From NCBI GenBank assembly GCA_963823075.1, contig CAWGKE010000005.1:1-64000 (forward strand): a DNA stretch of 64,000 nt. Direction: 5' to 3'. Positions within the stretch are counted from its first letter, which is position 1; the number at the start of each line of letters is the position of its first letter. The notes beneath the pieces were generated by a model, which was not told the origin of the DNA, searched no databases, and worked only from the letters and a program-made list of their open reading frames with translations. A program made the position numbers and the translations under genes. Of the stretch, positions 1 to 9,461 are shown piece by piece. Source of the DNA: UBA4732 sp963823075. Lineage in GTDB: Bacteria > Planctomycetota > Planctomycetia > Gemmatales > Gemmataceae.

Positions 1-90
1 CGCATCGGGGCTGGACAGGGCGGCGGCCAGGCTTTACAGTTGGGGGCGATGCGGGGAACGGGACGCCCCGGCAAGCATTGAGCTTTCGCC

Positions 91-846
91 ATGAATGCGA
101 CGGATCGCCTCGCCCTGGAGCAGGCCTTTCACGACGAGCAGTGCCGGCGACGGGCCGCGTCGTTTCCGGCCGACGAGTCGATGCGGTTCGCGGACGACGC
201 TTACCTGGACCACGAAACCTGGATTCGCCCCGCCTTCGCGCGGCTAGGCCGCCTTGACGGCCTGCGCGCTCGACTACGGCTGCGGGCACGGCATGGCGGC
301 GGTCGTGATGGCGAGGCGCGGCGCCCGCGTGACCGCGTTCGATCTGTCGCCGGTCTACGTCGAGGAAGCGCGGCGCCGCGCCGCGCCAACGGAACGGCCG
401 TCGATTGCGTGGCAGCCGACGCGGAGCGGTTGCCGTTCGCGGACGGAAGTTTCGACCGCATCTGGGGCAACGCCGTGCTGCACCACCTCGACCTGGCGCG
501 GGCCGTTCGGGAAGTGCGCCGCGTCCTGGCGCCGGGCGGCGTCGCCGTCTTCTGCGAACCGTGGGGCGAGAACCCCGTTCTAACCTGGGCGCGGCGGCGT
601 CTGCATTACGCCGGCAAGGGACATACGCCCGATGAAGAGCCGCTGCGCTTGCGGCATCTGCCCATCTTTCGCAGGGTATTTCCCCGCCTCCGGGTTGAAA
701 GCCATCAGCTCCTTTCCATGGTCCGCCGCGTGGTGCGGCGGGGACGCCTCACCGCCGCACTCGAGTGGTGCGACGCCGGGCTGCTGCGCCTCGCGCCGGC
801 GTTGGGCTGGTTCTGCCGGTACGTCGTTCTCACCCTTCCGCGCTAG
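91..846 (+). CDS. Class I SAM-dependent methyltransferase, two compensating frameshifts
   Basis: This would transfer a methyl group from S-adenosylmethionine to an unknown substrate. The end frame carries the post-I motif region (ADAERLPFADGSFDRIWGN), the HHLD and VLAPGGVAVF segments typical of Methyltransf_11, and the C-terminus. The SAM-binding motif I (LDYGCGHGMAAVVMARRG) lies in the next frame, about 254-390. The reading frame therefore shifts near 250 and returns near 385-395, giving about 250 residues overall. The two shifts cancel, which suggests sequence errors or a recently damaged gene. The substrate cannot be told from sequence. The family call is firm; whether the gene is intact is not. 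Confidence 0.7.
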   Translation: MNATDRLALEQAFHDEQCRRRAASFPADESMRFADDAYLDHETWIRPAFARLGRLDGLRARLRLRARHGGGRDGEARRPRDRVRSVAGLRRGSAAPRRANGTAVDCVAADAERLPFADGSFDRIWGNAVLHHLDLARAVREVRRVLAPGGVAVFCEPWGENPVLTWARRRLHYAGKGHTPDEEPLRLRHLPIFRRVFPRLRVESHQLLSMVRRVVRRGRLTAALEWCDAGLLRLAPALGWFCRYVVLTLPR

Positions 847-880
847 TGGTCCGTCCAACGTCATTTGACGGCGGAGTTCG

Positions 881-943
881 TAGCCGCATTCGCCAGAATG
901 CGGGGATTTCACCGTCGCACCCGCATTTTGGTGAATGCCGCTA
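881..943. repeat. Imperfect inverted repeat, 24-bp arms
   Basis: Arms at 881-904 and 920-943 are reverse complements with three differences around a 15-base loop. The repeat lies just downstream of the methyltransferase and could form a strong hairpin in RNA. No T-run follows, so it is not a classic intrinsic terminator. Confidence 0.8.
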
Positions 944-971
944 CCTCTCAAGTGAAGATTGACGGAGTACT

Positions 972-1104
972 AGGGCTTCCGGGTGTGTCTCCTGAAGTAG
1001 GCATCTCCTGGCCCCTCGTTCCCAAGCTCTGCTTGGGAACGAGGGGCAGGAGGGGGAGGGACGCAACCCGATTGCCTACTTCGGGAGGCACACCCAGGGC
1101 TTCC
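972..1104. mobile_element. MITE-like element: 23-bp terminal inverted repeats, 9-bp direct repeats, nested hairpin
   Basis: Terminal inverted repeats at 981-1003 and 1073-1095 (first bases GGGTGTG) match at 21 of 23 positions. They are flanked exactly by a 9-bp direct repeat, AGGGCTTCC, at 972-980 and 1096-1104, which looks like a target-site duplication. The 115-bp interior contains a perfect 17-bp-arm hairpin (1011-1027 / 1031-1047) built on CTCGTTCCCAAGC, and it has no coding capacity. The structure fits a non-autonomous transposable element mobilised by an unseen transposase. The CTCGTTCCC hairpin core recurs in variant form near 4621 and 15526. Confidence 0.7.
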
Positions 1105-1105
1105 A

Positions 1106-1168
1106 GTCCGAACCGCAACCGTGAGGGAGTGGGAGCAAATACCGCTCCCTTGCGGTCGCGGCTCGGAC
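1106..1168. repeat. Palindromic repeat, 16-bp outer arms and inner GGGAGC stem
   Basis: Outer arms 1106-1121 and 1153-1168 pair with two differences, both compatible with G-U pairs. An inner stem pairs GGGAGC (1131-1136) with GCTCCC (1144-1149). It directly abuts the right flank of the MITE-like element, so the 400-bp space before the protease gene is almost entirely palindromic DNA. Confidence 0.75.
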
Positions 1169-1267
1169 GCGGCGATCAACAGGCAGCCTTCTCGCCTCCT
1201 CGCACCTTTCGCCGCGCCCCCCGACTTGCCTAAGATGCCGCTGACCCTCTTTCACAAGGAGCGTTTC

Positions 1268-4200
1268 ATGCGCATCTGGGCAAGTCTGGCGGCCGTGTTC
1301 GCGCTCGCCGGCGCGGTCGCCGCCGCCGAACCGGACGAGGCGCGTCTCTTGCGCTTCCCCGCCATCCACGGCGACCAAATCGTCTTCACCTACGCCGGCG
1401 ACCTGTACACGGTCGCGGCGACCGGCGGCACGGCTCGCCGGCTCACCAGCCACAACGGCTTCGAGATGTTCGCCCGCTTCTCGCCGGACGGCAAGCAGAT
1501 CGCCTTCACCGGCCAGTACGACGGCAACACCGAGGTCTACGTCATGCCGGCCGAGGGCGGAACGCCGCGCCGCCTCACCTATACCGCCACCCTCAAGCGC
1601 GACGACGTTTCCGACCGCATGGGGCCGAACAACATCGTCATGGGCTGGACTCCGGACGGCAAGCACGTCGTCTTCCGCTCGCGCATGCACTCCTTCAACG
1701 ACTTCATCGGTCAGCTTTATACGGTATCGGTGGACGGCGGCCTGCCGGAGCCGCTGCCGCTGCCGCGCGGCGGCTTCTGCTCCTACTCGCCCGACGGCAA
1801 GAAGCTGGCCTACAACCGCGTCTTCCGCGAGTTCCGCACCTGGAAGCGCTACCGCGGCGGCATGGCCGACGACGTCTGGATCTACGATTTCGAGACGAAA
1901 AAGATCGACGATTTCACCGCCGGCTCACGCGACGTTTCCGACCCCGACGAGCCGGCCGACGTCCACCCCCAGAACATCATCCCCATGTGGTCGGGGGACA
2001 AGATCTACTTCCTCTCCGACCGCGACGTCCACAAACGGATGAACCTCTACGTCCAGGCGCTCGGCGAGACGAAGGCAAAGCAGCTGACGCAGTTCACCGA
2101 CTTCGACGTGAAGTTCCCGTCGCTGGGCGACAAGGCCATCGTCTTCGAGAACGGCGGCTGGATCTACCGGCTCGACCTGGACACGGAAAAGGCGGTCAAA
2201 GTCCCGATCCGCATCCAGGAGGACTTTCCCGCGTCGCGCACCGAACGGGTCAACGTCCAGAAAAACCTCACGGAATTCGGCGTCGCGCCGGACGGCAAGC
2301 GCGCCTTGTTCGTGGCCCGCGGCGACGTGTTCACCGTGCCGGCCCAGACCGGCGCAACGCGCAACCTGACCAACACCTCGGGCGCCCACGAGCGCGGCGC
2401 CGTCTGGTCGCCGGACGGCAAGTCGATCGCCTATCTCTCCGACGCGACCGGCGAGGACGAGATCTACGTCGCCCCGCAGGACGGCTCGGGGCCGGCCCAA
2501 ACAGATAACCGATAAGGAAGATACCTATAAATACGAAATCTCCTGGTCCCCCGACTCGAAGAGAATCCTCTGGGCGGACAAGAAGCTGCGCGTGCAATAC
2601 GTGGACGTGGACGCGAAGGAGGTCCATCCCGTCGCCCAGTCCAAGGTTTGGGAGATCCGCGACGCCGTGTGGTCGCCGGACAGCCGTTGGGTGGCGTACT
2701 CGCAGGAGGAGGGCGACGGCCTCGGCCGCGTTTACCTCTTCTCGGTCGAGAAGAATCAGACCTTCGCCGTCACCGACCCCTGGTACGGCTCTTTCGGCCC
2801 CGCATTCAGCGGCGATGGCAAATATCTTTTTTCGTGTCCAACCGCGACTTCAACCCGGTCTACGGCGACCTGGAATTCAACTACTCCTACCGCGACATGG
2901 CCCGCATCTACTTCGTGACGCTGGCCAAGGACACGCCGTCGCCGTTCAAGCCCAAGAGCGACGAGGTCGAGGAGAAGAAGGTCGCGGAGGCCAAGGACGC
3001 GCCGAAGAAGGACGAAGCTCCCAAGGCGGAGCCGAAGGCGGACGCGGGGATCAAGGTCGATACGGACGGCCTGTCGGCGCGGATCGAGGAAATCCCCGTG
3101 CAGCCGTCCGGCTACCGCGATCTCCAGTCGGTCGGCGCGACGGTCTACTGCATCCGGCAGGGCACGAAGGACGCCAAGCCAGCGTTCCAGATGTACGACC
3201 TGGCGGCGAAAAAGGAGACGGCCCTCGGCTCCATCGCCGGCTACGAGATCTCGGCCGACGGCAAGAAAATGATCGTGGAGCAGGACGGCAAATACGGGAT
3301 CATCGACCTGGCGAAAGGCCCTGTCACGGTAGGCGAGCCGCTTGACCTATCCGGCATGGAGATGAAGCTGGACCGGCACGAGGAGTGGGCGCAGATTTTT
3401 GACGAGAGCTGGCGGCAGGAGCGCGACTTCTTCTACGACCCGAACATGCACGGCGTCGATTGGAAGGGCGTGCATGACAAGTACGCCCCGCTGGTGAAGT
3501 ACGTCAACCACCGCGCCGATCTGACGTACATCATCGGCGAGATGATCGCGGAGTTGAATTGCGGCCACTGCTACGTCAGCGGCGGCGACTACCCGCACGC
3601 GGCCCGAGTCGAGACCGGCCTGCTCGGCGCCGAGTTGAAGCGCGACCCGGCCAGCGGGTTTTTCCAGATCGTCAAAATCCTCAAGGGCGAGGCCGGCGAT
3701 CCCAACCTGCGTTCGCCGCTGACTGATATCGGTGTGGACGCGAAGGAGGGCGATTACATCCTCGCCGTCAACGGCAAGCCGACCGCCGACATGGGCAACA
3801 TCTACGAGGAGCTGGTCGGCACGGCCGGCAAGCAGGTCACGCTCAAAATCGCCGCCGGCCCCAAGGACAAGGGACGCGACGTGACCGTCGTGCCGATCGG
3901 CAACGAAGCGGAGCTGTATTATTACGATTGGGTCGAGGGCAACATCAAGAAGGTGAGCGACGCCACGGACGGCAAGGTCGGCTACATCCACGTCCCGGAC
4001 ATGCAGCAGGTGGGTTTGGACGAGTTCGCCAAGCATTTTTACCCGCAGGTGCGGAAGAAGGCGCTCATCATCGACGTGCGCGGCAACGGCGGCGGCAACG
4101 TATCGCCGATGCTGATCGAGCGGCTGGTCCGGCAGATCGACATGATCACGATCGCGCGGAACACCGCGCCGAACACCAGCCCGCCGGCGATGGTCTGGGG

Positions 4201-4573
4201 GCCGAAGGTGTGCCTGATGAACGAGTTCTCGGCGTCGGACGGCGACATTTTCCCATACCGCTTCCGGGCACACCACATCGGCAAGCTGATCGGCAAGCGG
4301 AGCTGGGGCGGCGTGGTCGGCATCCGCGGTTCGCTGCCGTTCGTGGACGGCGGCGACCTGACGAAGCCGGAGTTCTCGCGCTACGGCGTGGACGGCAAGG
4401 AATGGATCATCGAGGGCCACGGCGTCGATCCCGATATCGTGATCGACAACGACCCGGCAAAGGAATACGCCGGCGAGGACGAGCAGCTGGACAAGGCGAT
4501 CGCGGTCATCAAGGAGGAACTGAAGACGCAGGAGAAGGACATCCCGCCGCCGCCGCCGTACAGGAGGAAGTAG
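1268..4573 (+). CDS. Secreted tricorn-type S41 protease with TolB-like propeller (two one-base frame breaks)
   Basis: The predicted protein has about 1,101 residues, the usual tricorn size. It starts with a signal peptide (MRIWASLAAVFALAGAVAAA) preceded by AAGGAG. WD40-like/TolB propeller repeats follow (FSPDGKQIAF, WSPDGKSIAYLSD, WSPDSRWVAY), then a lysine- and glutamate-rich linker, a PDZ domain (VDAKEGDYILAVNGKP) and an S41 peptidase core. That core shows LNCGHCYVSGGDY and the predicted nucleophile serine in SASDGD, about residue 990. The frame breaks near 2500, where one C is extra in a CCC run, and returns near 2827, where one T is missing from a T-run. Correcting both gives one continuous protein. 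The likely role is degradation of oligopeptides outside the cytoplasm. Confidence 0.85.
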
Positions 4574-4620
4574 CAGGCGCAGCGGACGTAAAGGGGGCCG
4601 AGTCCCACCCTCGTTACCCT

Positions 4621-4716
4621 CGTTCCCGAACTCTGTTCGGGAACGCCTTCCGCGCAACTCCGTTTCGCGTCCGGTTCTTCGACTGGACGCGAAGCGGAGC
4701 TTCGCGGAAGGCGTTC
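4621..4716. repeat. Composite palindrome: 11-bp hairpin plus 32-bp inverted arms
   Basis: A perfect hairpin pairs CGTTCCCGAAC (4621-4631) with its complement (4635-4645). A larger inverted repeat pairs 4641-4672 with 4685-4716, with three mismatches. A further GTTCCC/GGAAC pairing extends to about 4738. The core resembles the hairpin inside the element at 972-1104, so this is another copy of a dispersed family lying between convergent genes. Confidence 0.75.
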
Positions 4717-4757
4717 CCAAGCGGAGCTTAGGAACGAGAGGATATGTGTGTCGCCTG

Positions 4758-5912
4758 CTATTTGCCGCCGTCTTTTTCCTCCGCCTCCGCGGGAACGACG
4801 ACCCGCGGCGTCACCATCATCAGGACGCACTGTTTCTCCCGGCCGTATCCGACGTTCGTAAAGAGCCGGTTGATGTATGGGATGTCGCTCAGGACCGGCG
4901 TCCTGATCTCGTTGCGCACTTCCTGGTCGCGCGTCCATCCGCTAATCAGCGCCGTGCCGCCGTCGGGAATTGCGACATCGCCGTCCAGCGCGAGCCGCGT
5001 GATCCGGGGATGCTGCAGGAGCTGGGTGAAGGTTTCGCCGTCCGGCTTGGATGGACTCGAGATGGGAACCTTGACCGGAATCAAATCCGCCTTGGGTTCG
5101 CCCAGGCTGCTCAAATCGACGTTCAGCTTCAGGTTCACATCGCGCCGGTCGGCCGAGACGACCGGCTTGGTCGTCATGCACAGACCGACCGGCACATCGT
5201 CAAGGCACGGCTGGAAGATCACGTTCCCGTTCGGTGCGGCGCGGAGCGTGACGCCCGTAACAAACGACTCCGACTGTCTGCAATCGACGGTGACGGACTG
5301 GCCATTCAGCGCGGTCGCCTTGGGCGTTTGCATGACGTTGGCGCGGCGGTCTTCCTGCACGGCCTCCAGCACCTGCTGCACCTTCTTGTCGTCGAGGAAC
5401 GTCACGCGCTGGGGCGATTTCGAGGGCGCGGCCGACTTGAAGTCCACGGCGTCCTTGCCTTCCAGGCCCAGGCGCTCGATCAGGCCTTCGTCCGCTGTGA
5501 TGAAACGCACTTCCAACGACACCTGTGTGTTCTGCTCACAGCGCAGGCTGTTTAGCAGGTCGGCGACTTGCTCCTGAACGTCGGGCGTCTGGAGGACCAC
5601 CAGGCCCATCGTGAGCGGGTGGTAATCAATGGTCCCGCGGCCGCCCTTTGCGCTCCAGCTTTTCGGTTCCACGGTGCTGGTGATGAGTTGGATGAGATGC
5701 TTTTCCTGTGTTGCGCTCGGCGAGTCGCCTTTAAGGCCGCCGTAGAAGACGGCCGCGCCCGAAGGCGGCACGACGATATCGGCGATCTGGTAAGTCACCC
5801 TCGTCAGATGCGCGTCATCGGTCGGCGGCGCGGCCCGCAGCGGCAGGGCCAGCAGCCCCAGGAGCAGCAACGCCGCCGAAGCTCGGCGGACGGATGGCAG
5901 ACGAATCGGCAT
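4758..5912 (-). CDS. Secretin-family outer-membrane protein (type II/III secretion GspD-like)
   Basis: The protein has 384 residues. The start at 5912 is preceded by AGGAAG at good spacing and gives a signal peptide (ASAALLLLGLLALPLRAAP). The middle has an N-domain-like stretch (IDYHPLTMGLVVLQTPDVQEQ) as seen in secretin N0/N1 modules. The C-terminus has the secretin hallmark VLSDIPYINRLFTNVGYG followed by the VLMMVTPRVV strand. It is shorter than typical GspD (about 650 residues), and no other secretion genes lie nearby. It may be one of the orphan secretin-like proteins common in planctomycetes, forming or joining an outer-membrane pore. Confidence 0.85.
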   Translation of the reverse strand: MPIRLPSVRRASAALLLLGLLALPLRAAPPTDDAHLTRVTYQIADIVVPPSGAAVFYGGLKGDSPSATQEKHLIQLITSTVEPKSWSAKGGRGTIDYHPLTMGLVVLQTPDVQEQVADLLNSLRCEQNTQVSLEVRFITADEGLIERLGLEGKDAVDFKSAAPSKSPQRVTFLDDKKVQQVLEAVQEDRRANVMQTPKATALNGQSVTVDCRQSESFVTGVTLRAAPNGNVIFQPCLDDVPVGLCMTTKPVVSADRRDVNLKLNVDLSSLGEPKADLIPVKVPISSPSKPDGETFTQLLQHPRITRLALDGDVAIPDGGTALISGWTRDQEVRNEIRTPVLSDIPYINRLFTNVGYGREKQCVLMMVTPRVVVPAEAEEKDGGK

Positions 5913-6144
5913 GGATGGCTTCCTGCGTTGAAGGGTGGGGGAGGACGGCGACGCCCGTCCCCAGCGGCGGACGCCATAATCCATGCCTGGACAACTGGGC
6001 AACGCCAATCATACCGCGCGGCCGGTAGTCGATCTTGTCCGGTACCGCGGGCGGTATGCAACGTCCTGCTGGGTGCATGGCCCGCGTCGGCGCGGCCGCC
6101 TTTCACCGTTCCGAGGCGAATCATGTACCGCCTGTTCTCGTGGC

Positions 6145-8056
6145 ATGTCTGCTTGCCTGGCCTGGCTAACGTGTCTGTCCACCAATCCCGCGTCGGCGGA
6201 GGCATGGTTGGGTTTCCTGGAGGGGCCGGCTACGCCGTCGCCAAATCTGGCCAAAGTGGAACGGGCGGCGACGTGCCTGGAGGTGCGCCTGGTATTGCCG
6301 AGCGGCCCGGCAGACAAGGCCGGCCTGAAACGCGGCGACGTGCTGCTGGAGATCGGCGCCGAGGACGTTGCAGACGAGAATGCGTTGGCCTCGGCCCTGG
6401 ACGACCTCAAGGCCGGTCAAACAGTTCGGGTGGCGGTGTGGCGAGCCGAACGGCGAATCGAAGTCACCGCGACCGCTGACAGTCTACCTGAGCCAAAGAC
6501 GATGATGGAAGCGGTTCGACGGATGGACGAGGCGGGTTGCGCCGGCGCCGCCACGGCGTTGGGCCGGCTCATAGGGAAGGGCGGTACGGCGTTACGAAGG
6601 ACGAAGCTGAAGGCTTTCGGTGGATGCGTAAGGCCGCAGAGCGGGGCGATGTGGCGGGCAGACGGGGCTAGGCGTCATGTACGCACTTGGCATTGGCACG
6701 CCGAAAGACTCGACAGAAGCAATCGCTGGTCCCGCAAGGCCGCGGAGCAAGGCGACGCCATCGCCCAGTACAATTTGGCGATGGTATAAGCGCAAGACGC
6801 AGGCGGCTGATCGACTGCCCGAAGCGGCCCGCTGGCTGCGAAAGTCCGCCGAGCAAGGATATGTGCCAGCAAAGCAACTTATCTGCCATGTACTTCCAAG
6901 GAACGGGTGTGGAGAAGAATGAAGTGGAGGCGTTCCGTTGGACGCGGCGGGCCGCCGAGCAAGGCGACGTTCAAGGCATGGCCCAACTGGGCCGATTCTA
7001 CTGCGACGGCATTGGAACACCGGAAGACGATGAGCAGGCTGCCCATTGGACCGCAGCCGATCAGGGAGACGGGCAGGGCAGGTTTGCTTGGGTGTGCTCT
7101 ATGTAGCGGGCCGCGGCGTTGCAAGGACTCAGCGGCAGCTGTGATGGTTTCGCAAGGCCACCGACCAGGGCGTCGCTGGGGGGCAAGCGGATCTGGGCCA
7201 GGCGTATCTTGAGGGTTTGGGGGTAACGAAAGACGAGGCGACGGCGGCGCCGGTTCCGGCTGGCCGCCGATCAGGGCGACGCGACGGCGCACGCAAACTG
7301 GTGCTCTCTATGCCGAGGGACGCGGCGTGACAAGGATGACGCCGAAGCCTGCGGTTGTTTCAGGCCGCGGCCGACCAAGGCGACGCCGACGGCCAATTGA
7401 ACTCGGCAGATGTACGGGGACGGCAAGAGGTCGCAACGGATTCGACGCGCGGCCGCTGGTCAAGGCCTCCGCGGAACAGGGCAATGCTCGGGGTCAAGCC
7501 GCCTATGGAATGCTTTATGCCTTCGGGCGCGGCGCGCAAAGCGAAAAGGAGGCGGCGCGTGGTTCTGCGCCGCCGCGGAGCAAGGAGAAGTGAACGCACA
7601 ACTGCTCTCGGAATGGCGTACGTCAGTGGCCGCGGAGTGGAAAAGGACGAGGCGCAAGGTGCGGTGGTTGCGAAAAGCCGCCGAAAAAGGCGACGCCGCG
7701 CAGAGCATGGGTTCGCTGTACGAACACGGCAGGGACTGCCGCGGACGAGGCGAGGCGGTCGCTGTACGCCAAATCGGCCGACCAAGGGTTGTACTGGGTC
7801 AGTGCAATCTGGCGATGATGTACATCGTGGGCGGGGGATAAAAAAGGACGAGGCGATGGGGCTGCTGGTTGCGGAAGCGCCGAACAGGGACTCCCACGGA
7901 GGCCTACCGGGCAGATGTACGAAGAAGGCGTCGGCGTGGCGAAGGACGAGCCGAGCTCGTGCGCAGGCGCTAAGGAGAGGTGGGGTGAGGCGGTGCACGA
8001 ACATGGCGGGCGTGAGACGCGCGGCGGAGGCGCACGGCTATCGGTTAGGTAAGTAA
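6145..8056 (+). pseudogene. Decayed PDZ plus Sel1-like repeat protein
   Basis: The start region encodes a probable export signal, then a PDZ domain (VLPSGPADKAGLKRGDVLLEIG) in one frame to about 6480. After 6590 the sequence is a chain of Sel1/TPR-like repeats, seen as AAEQGDVQGMAQLGRFYCDGIG, AEQGNARGQAAYGMLYAFGRG and AEKGDAAQSMGSLYEHG. They are scattered over all three plus frames with repeated stops. I count at least eight frame changes over 1.4 kb, far more than elsewhere in the window. The repeats are still recognisable, so decay is recent or the repetitive region was badly assembled. The intact protein would have been a secreted or periplasmic scaffold. Confidence 0.7.
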
Positions 8057-9065
8057 TGCCGCGGCAGGGGAGCTTCGAGGCATGAAAGAAGTTCCGCAGG
8101 CGGTGTTGATCGTCGCGGATTGGGTCCAATTCACGGATGATCGCCTCGTTGAGGTCGTTGGCGTCCGCCGGCGTGAAGTTGCACAGCCGGTCGTACTTCA
8201 GCCAGGCCACACCTGCTCCATCGGCATCAACTCCGAGGCGTAGGCCGGCAGACGCTCCAGGAGTAGCGCCCCGCGACGCACGCACCAGGTCGGTCAGTGG
8301 GTTCCCCTGGTGCATCGTACCGCCGTCCCAGATGACCGTGTCGGGCCGTCCAGCCACTGCACCGCACCATCGAGAAACTCCGCCACCCTACGTTGGTGTA
8401 GTAGCCATCGACCAGCGTGTGAAAGGCCAGGGACGCACGAGGGTTGGCGTCAGCCACACGCTCCGGCTACGGAGACCTTCTCCCGGTGTCGGCCCTTCTG
8501 TTTCATCGGCGGCGGCTGCCCCTTCAACGCCCAACTGCGGCGCGGAGCGGGGCCATGAGCAGGCCGCTTCGTCCATGAAAACCAGGCAGGCGCGACGCCG
8601 ACATGCCTGTCGCTAGATGCGCGGCCAGTCCAGCGACAACCAGCGGGCGATGGCCGCGTCATCGCGTCGCGCGGCACGCGGCGTGGCAGTTGGGGCGTGT
8701 AGCCCCGCTGCCGCAGCCAGGCGACCAGATAGTTGGGGTGGAAGTGGACAGCGAACTCCTCCTCGATGAGGCAGGCCAGGGGCGGGGCGGTCCACAGTTC
8801 CGTGGCGAAACCGTGCTGGCTCGGGCTGTCTGCCACCAGCGGCGCCGATCTCCCTGAGTAGAGGAGAGTTTGGGCGGGCGACCAGGGACAAGGTGAGCGG
8901 AGAGGACGGCGACGCCGTCCCGGCGGAAGTCCGTCAGCCAGCGACGCACACTGCTGGGACAACGCCGAGGAAGTCGACGACCCTGTGGTGGATAGCCTCG
9001 CAGACGCGCAGGGAAGCCAGGAGGCGTCGGTGTTCAAGTTCCGCAGGTGAGCCGTTGCTCCTCAT
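8050..9065 (-). mobile_element. Degenerate IS630-family insertion sequence (transposase remnant)
   Basis: Read on the minus strand, the N-terminal end (MRSNGSPAELEHRRLLASL, then a VVDFLGV helix-turn-helix) and the DDE catalytic end are both present. The catalytic end shows DTVIWDGGTMHQGNPLTDL, WLKYDRLCNFTPADANDLNEAI and the HRLRNFFHASKLP tail. They fall in several frames, with shifts near 8950, 8700, 8600 and 8350, so no functional transposase is made as the sequence stands. The element sits between the decayed Sel1 gene and an AT-rich block. Terminal inverted repeats could not be fixed by eye. Confidence 0.75.
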
Positions 9066-9104
9066 GTAGGAGGACACCGCAATGGCAGCCAAGAGTGCAT
9101 ACTA

Positions 9105-9370
9105 TCTGAGACCGATATATACATTTTTATATACATAACTTCTTATTATGAGTTTCATTTTTATATATTTCTTCTTTATATTATTTTAGTATTATTGATC
9201 TTAAATAATTTATTTGATATATCTCATATATAGATATGATATATTAATTATATGAAATTTTTAGATAATAATATATGAAAATAAAATAAAATAAAATAAA
9301 GATATAAATAAATATAAAAAAAATAAAAAATAAAATGGAAAAAAAAAAAAAATAGTGACAATATAAAAAT
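9105..9370. other. Extremely AT-rich non-coding block
   Basis: By hand count, only about 26 of the 240 bases in 9121-9360 are G or C, in a window that is otherwise strongly GC-rich. The right half is nearly pure A with regular T or G spacing (repeats of AAAAT, then A-runs of up to 14). No open reading frame of interest or recognisable promoter pair can be trusted in such sequence. It lies exactly between the IS630 remnant and a perfect palindrome. Confidence 0.9.
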
Positions 9371-9387
9371 GGTCAAGGTAGATGCGA

Positions 9388-9447
9388 CGAGCGGCCGGCG
9401 TGAGCCGGCTGATGAAGATTCATCAGCCGGCTCACGCCGGCCGCTCG
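9388..9447. repeat. Perfect 29-bp-arm palindrome
   Basis: Arms 9388-9416 and 9419-9447 are exact reverse complements around a two-base centre (GA). The arms are built from GCCGGC and CGGCTGATGAA segments. The palindrome lies 14 bases before the 3' end of the convergent gluconolactonase-like gene and could act as a hairpin terminator or a mobile palindromic repeat. No T-run follows on either strand. Confidence 0.9.
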
Positions 9448-9461
9448 CCCCCATCAAGCCG

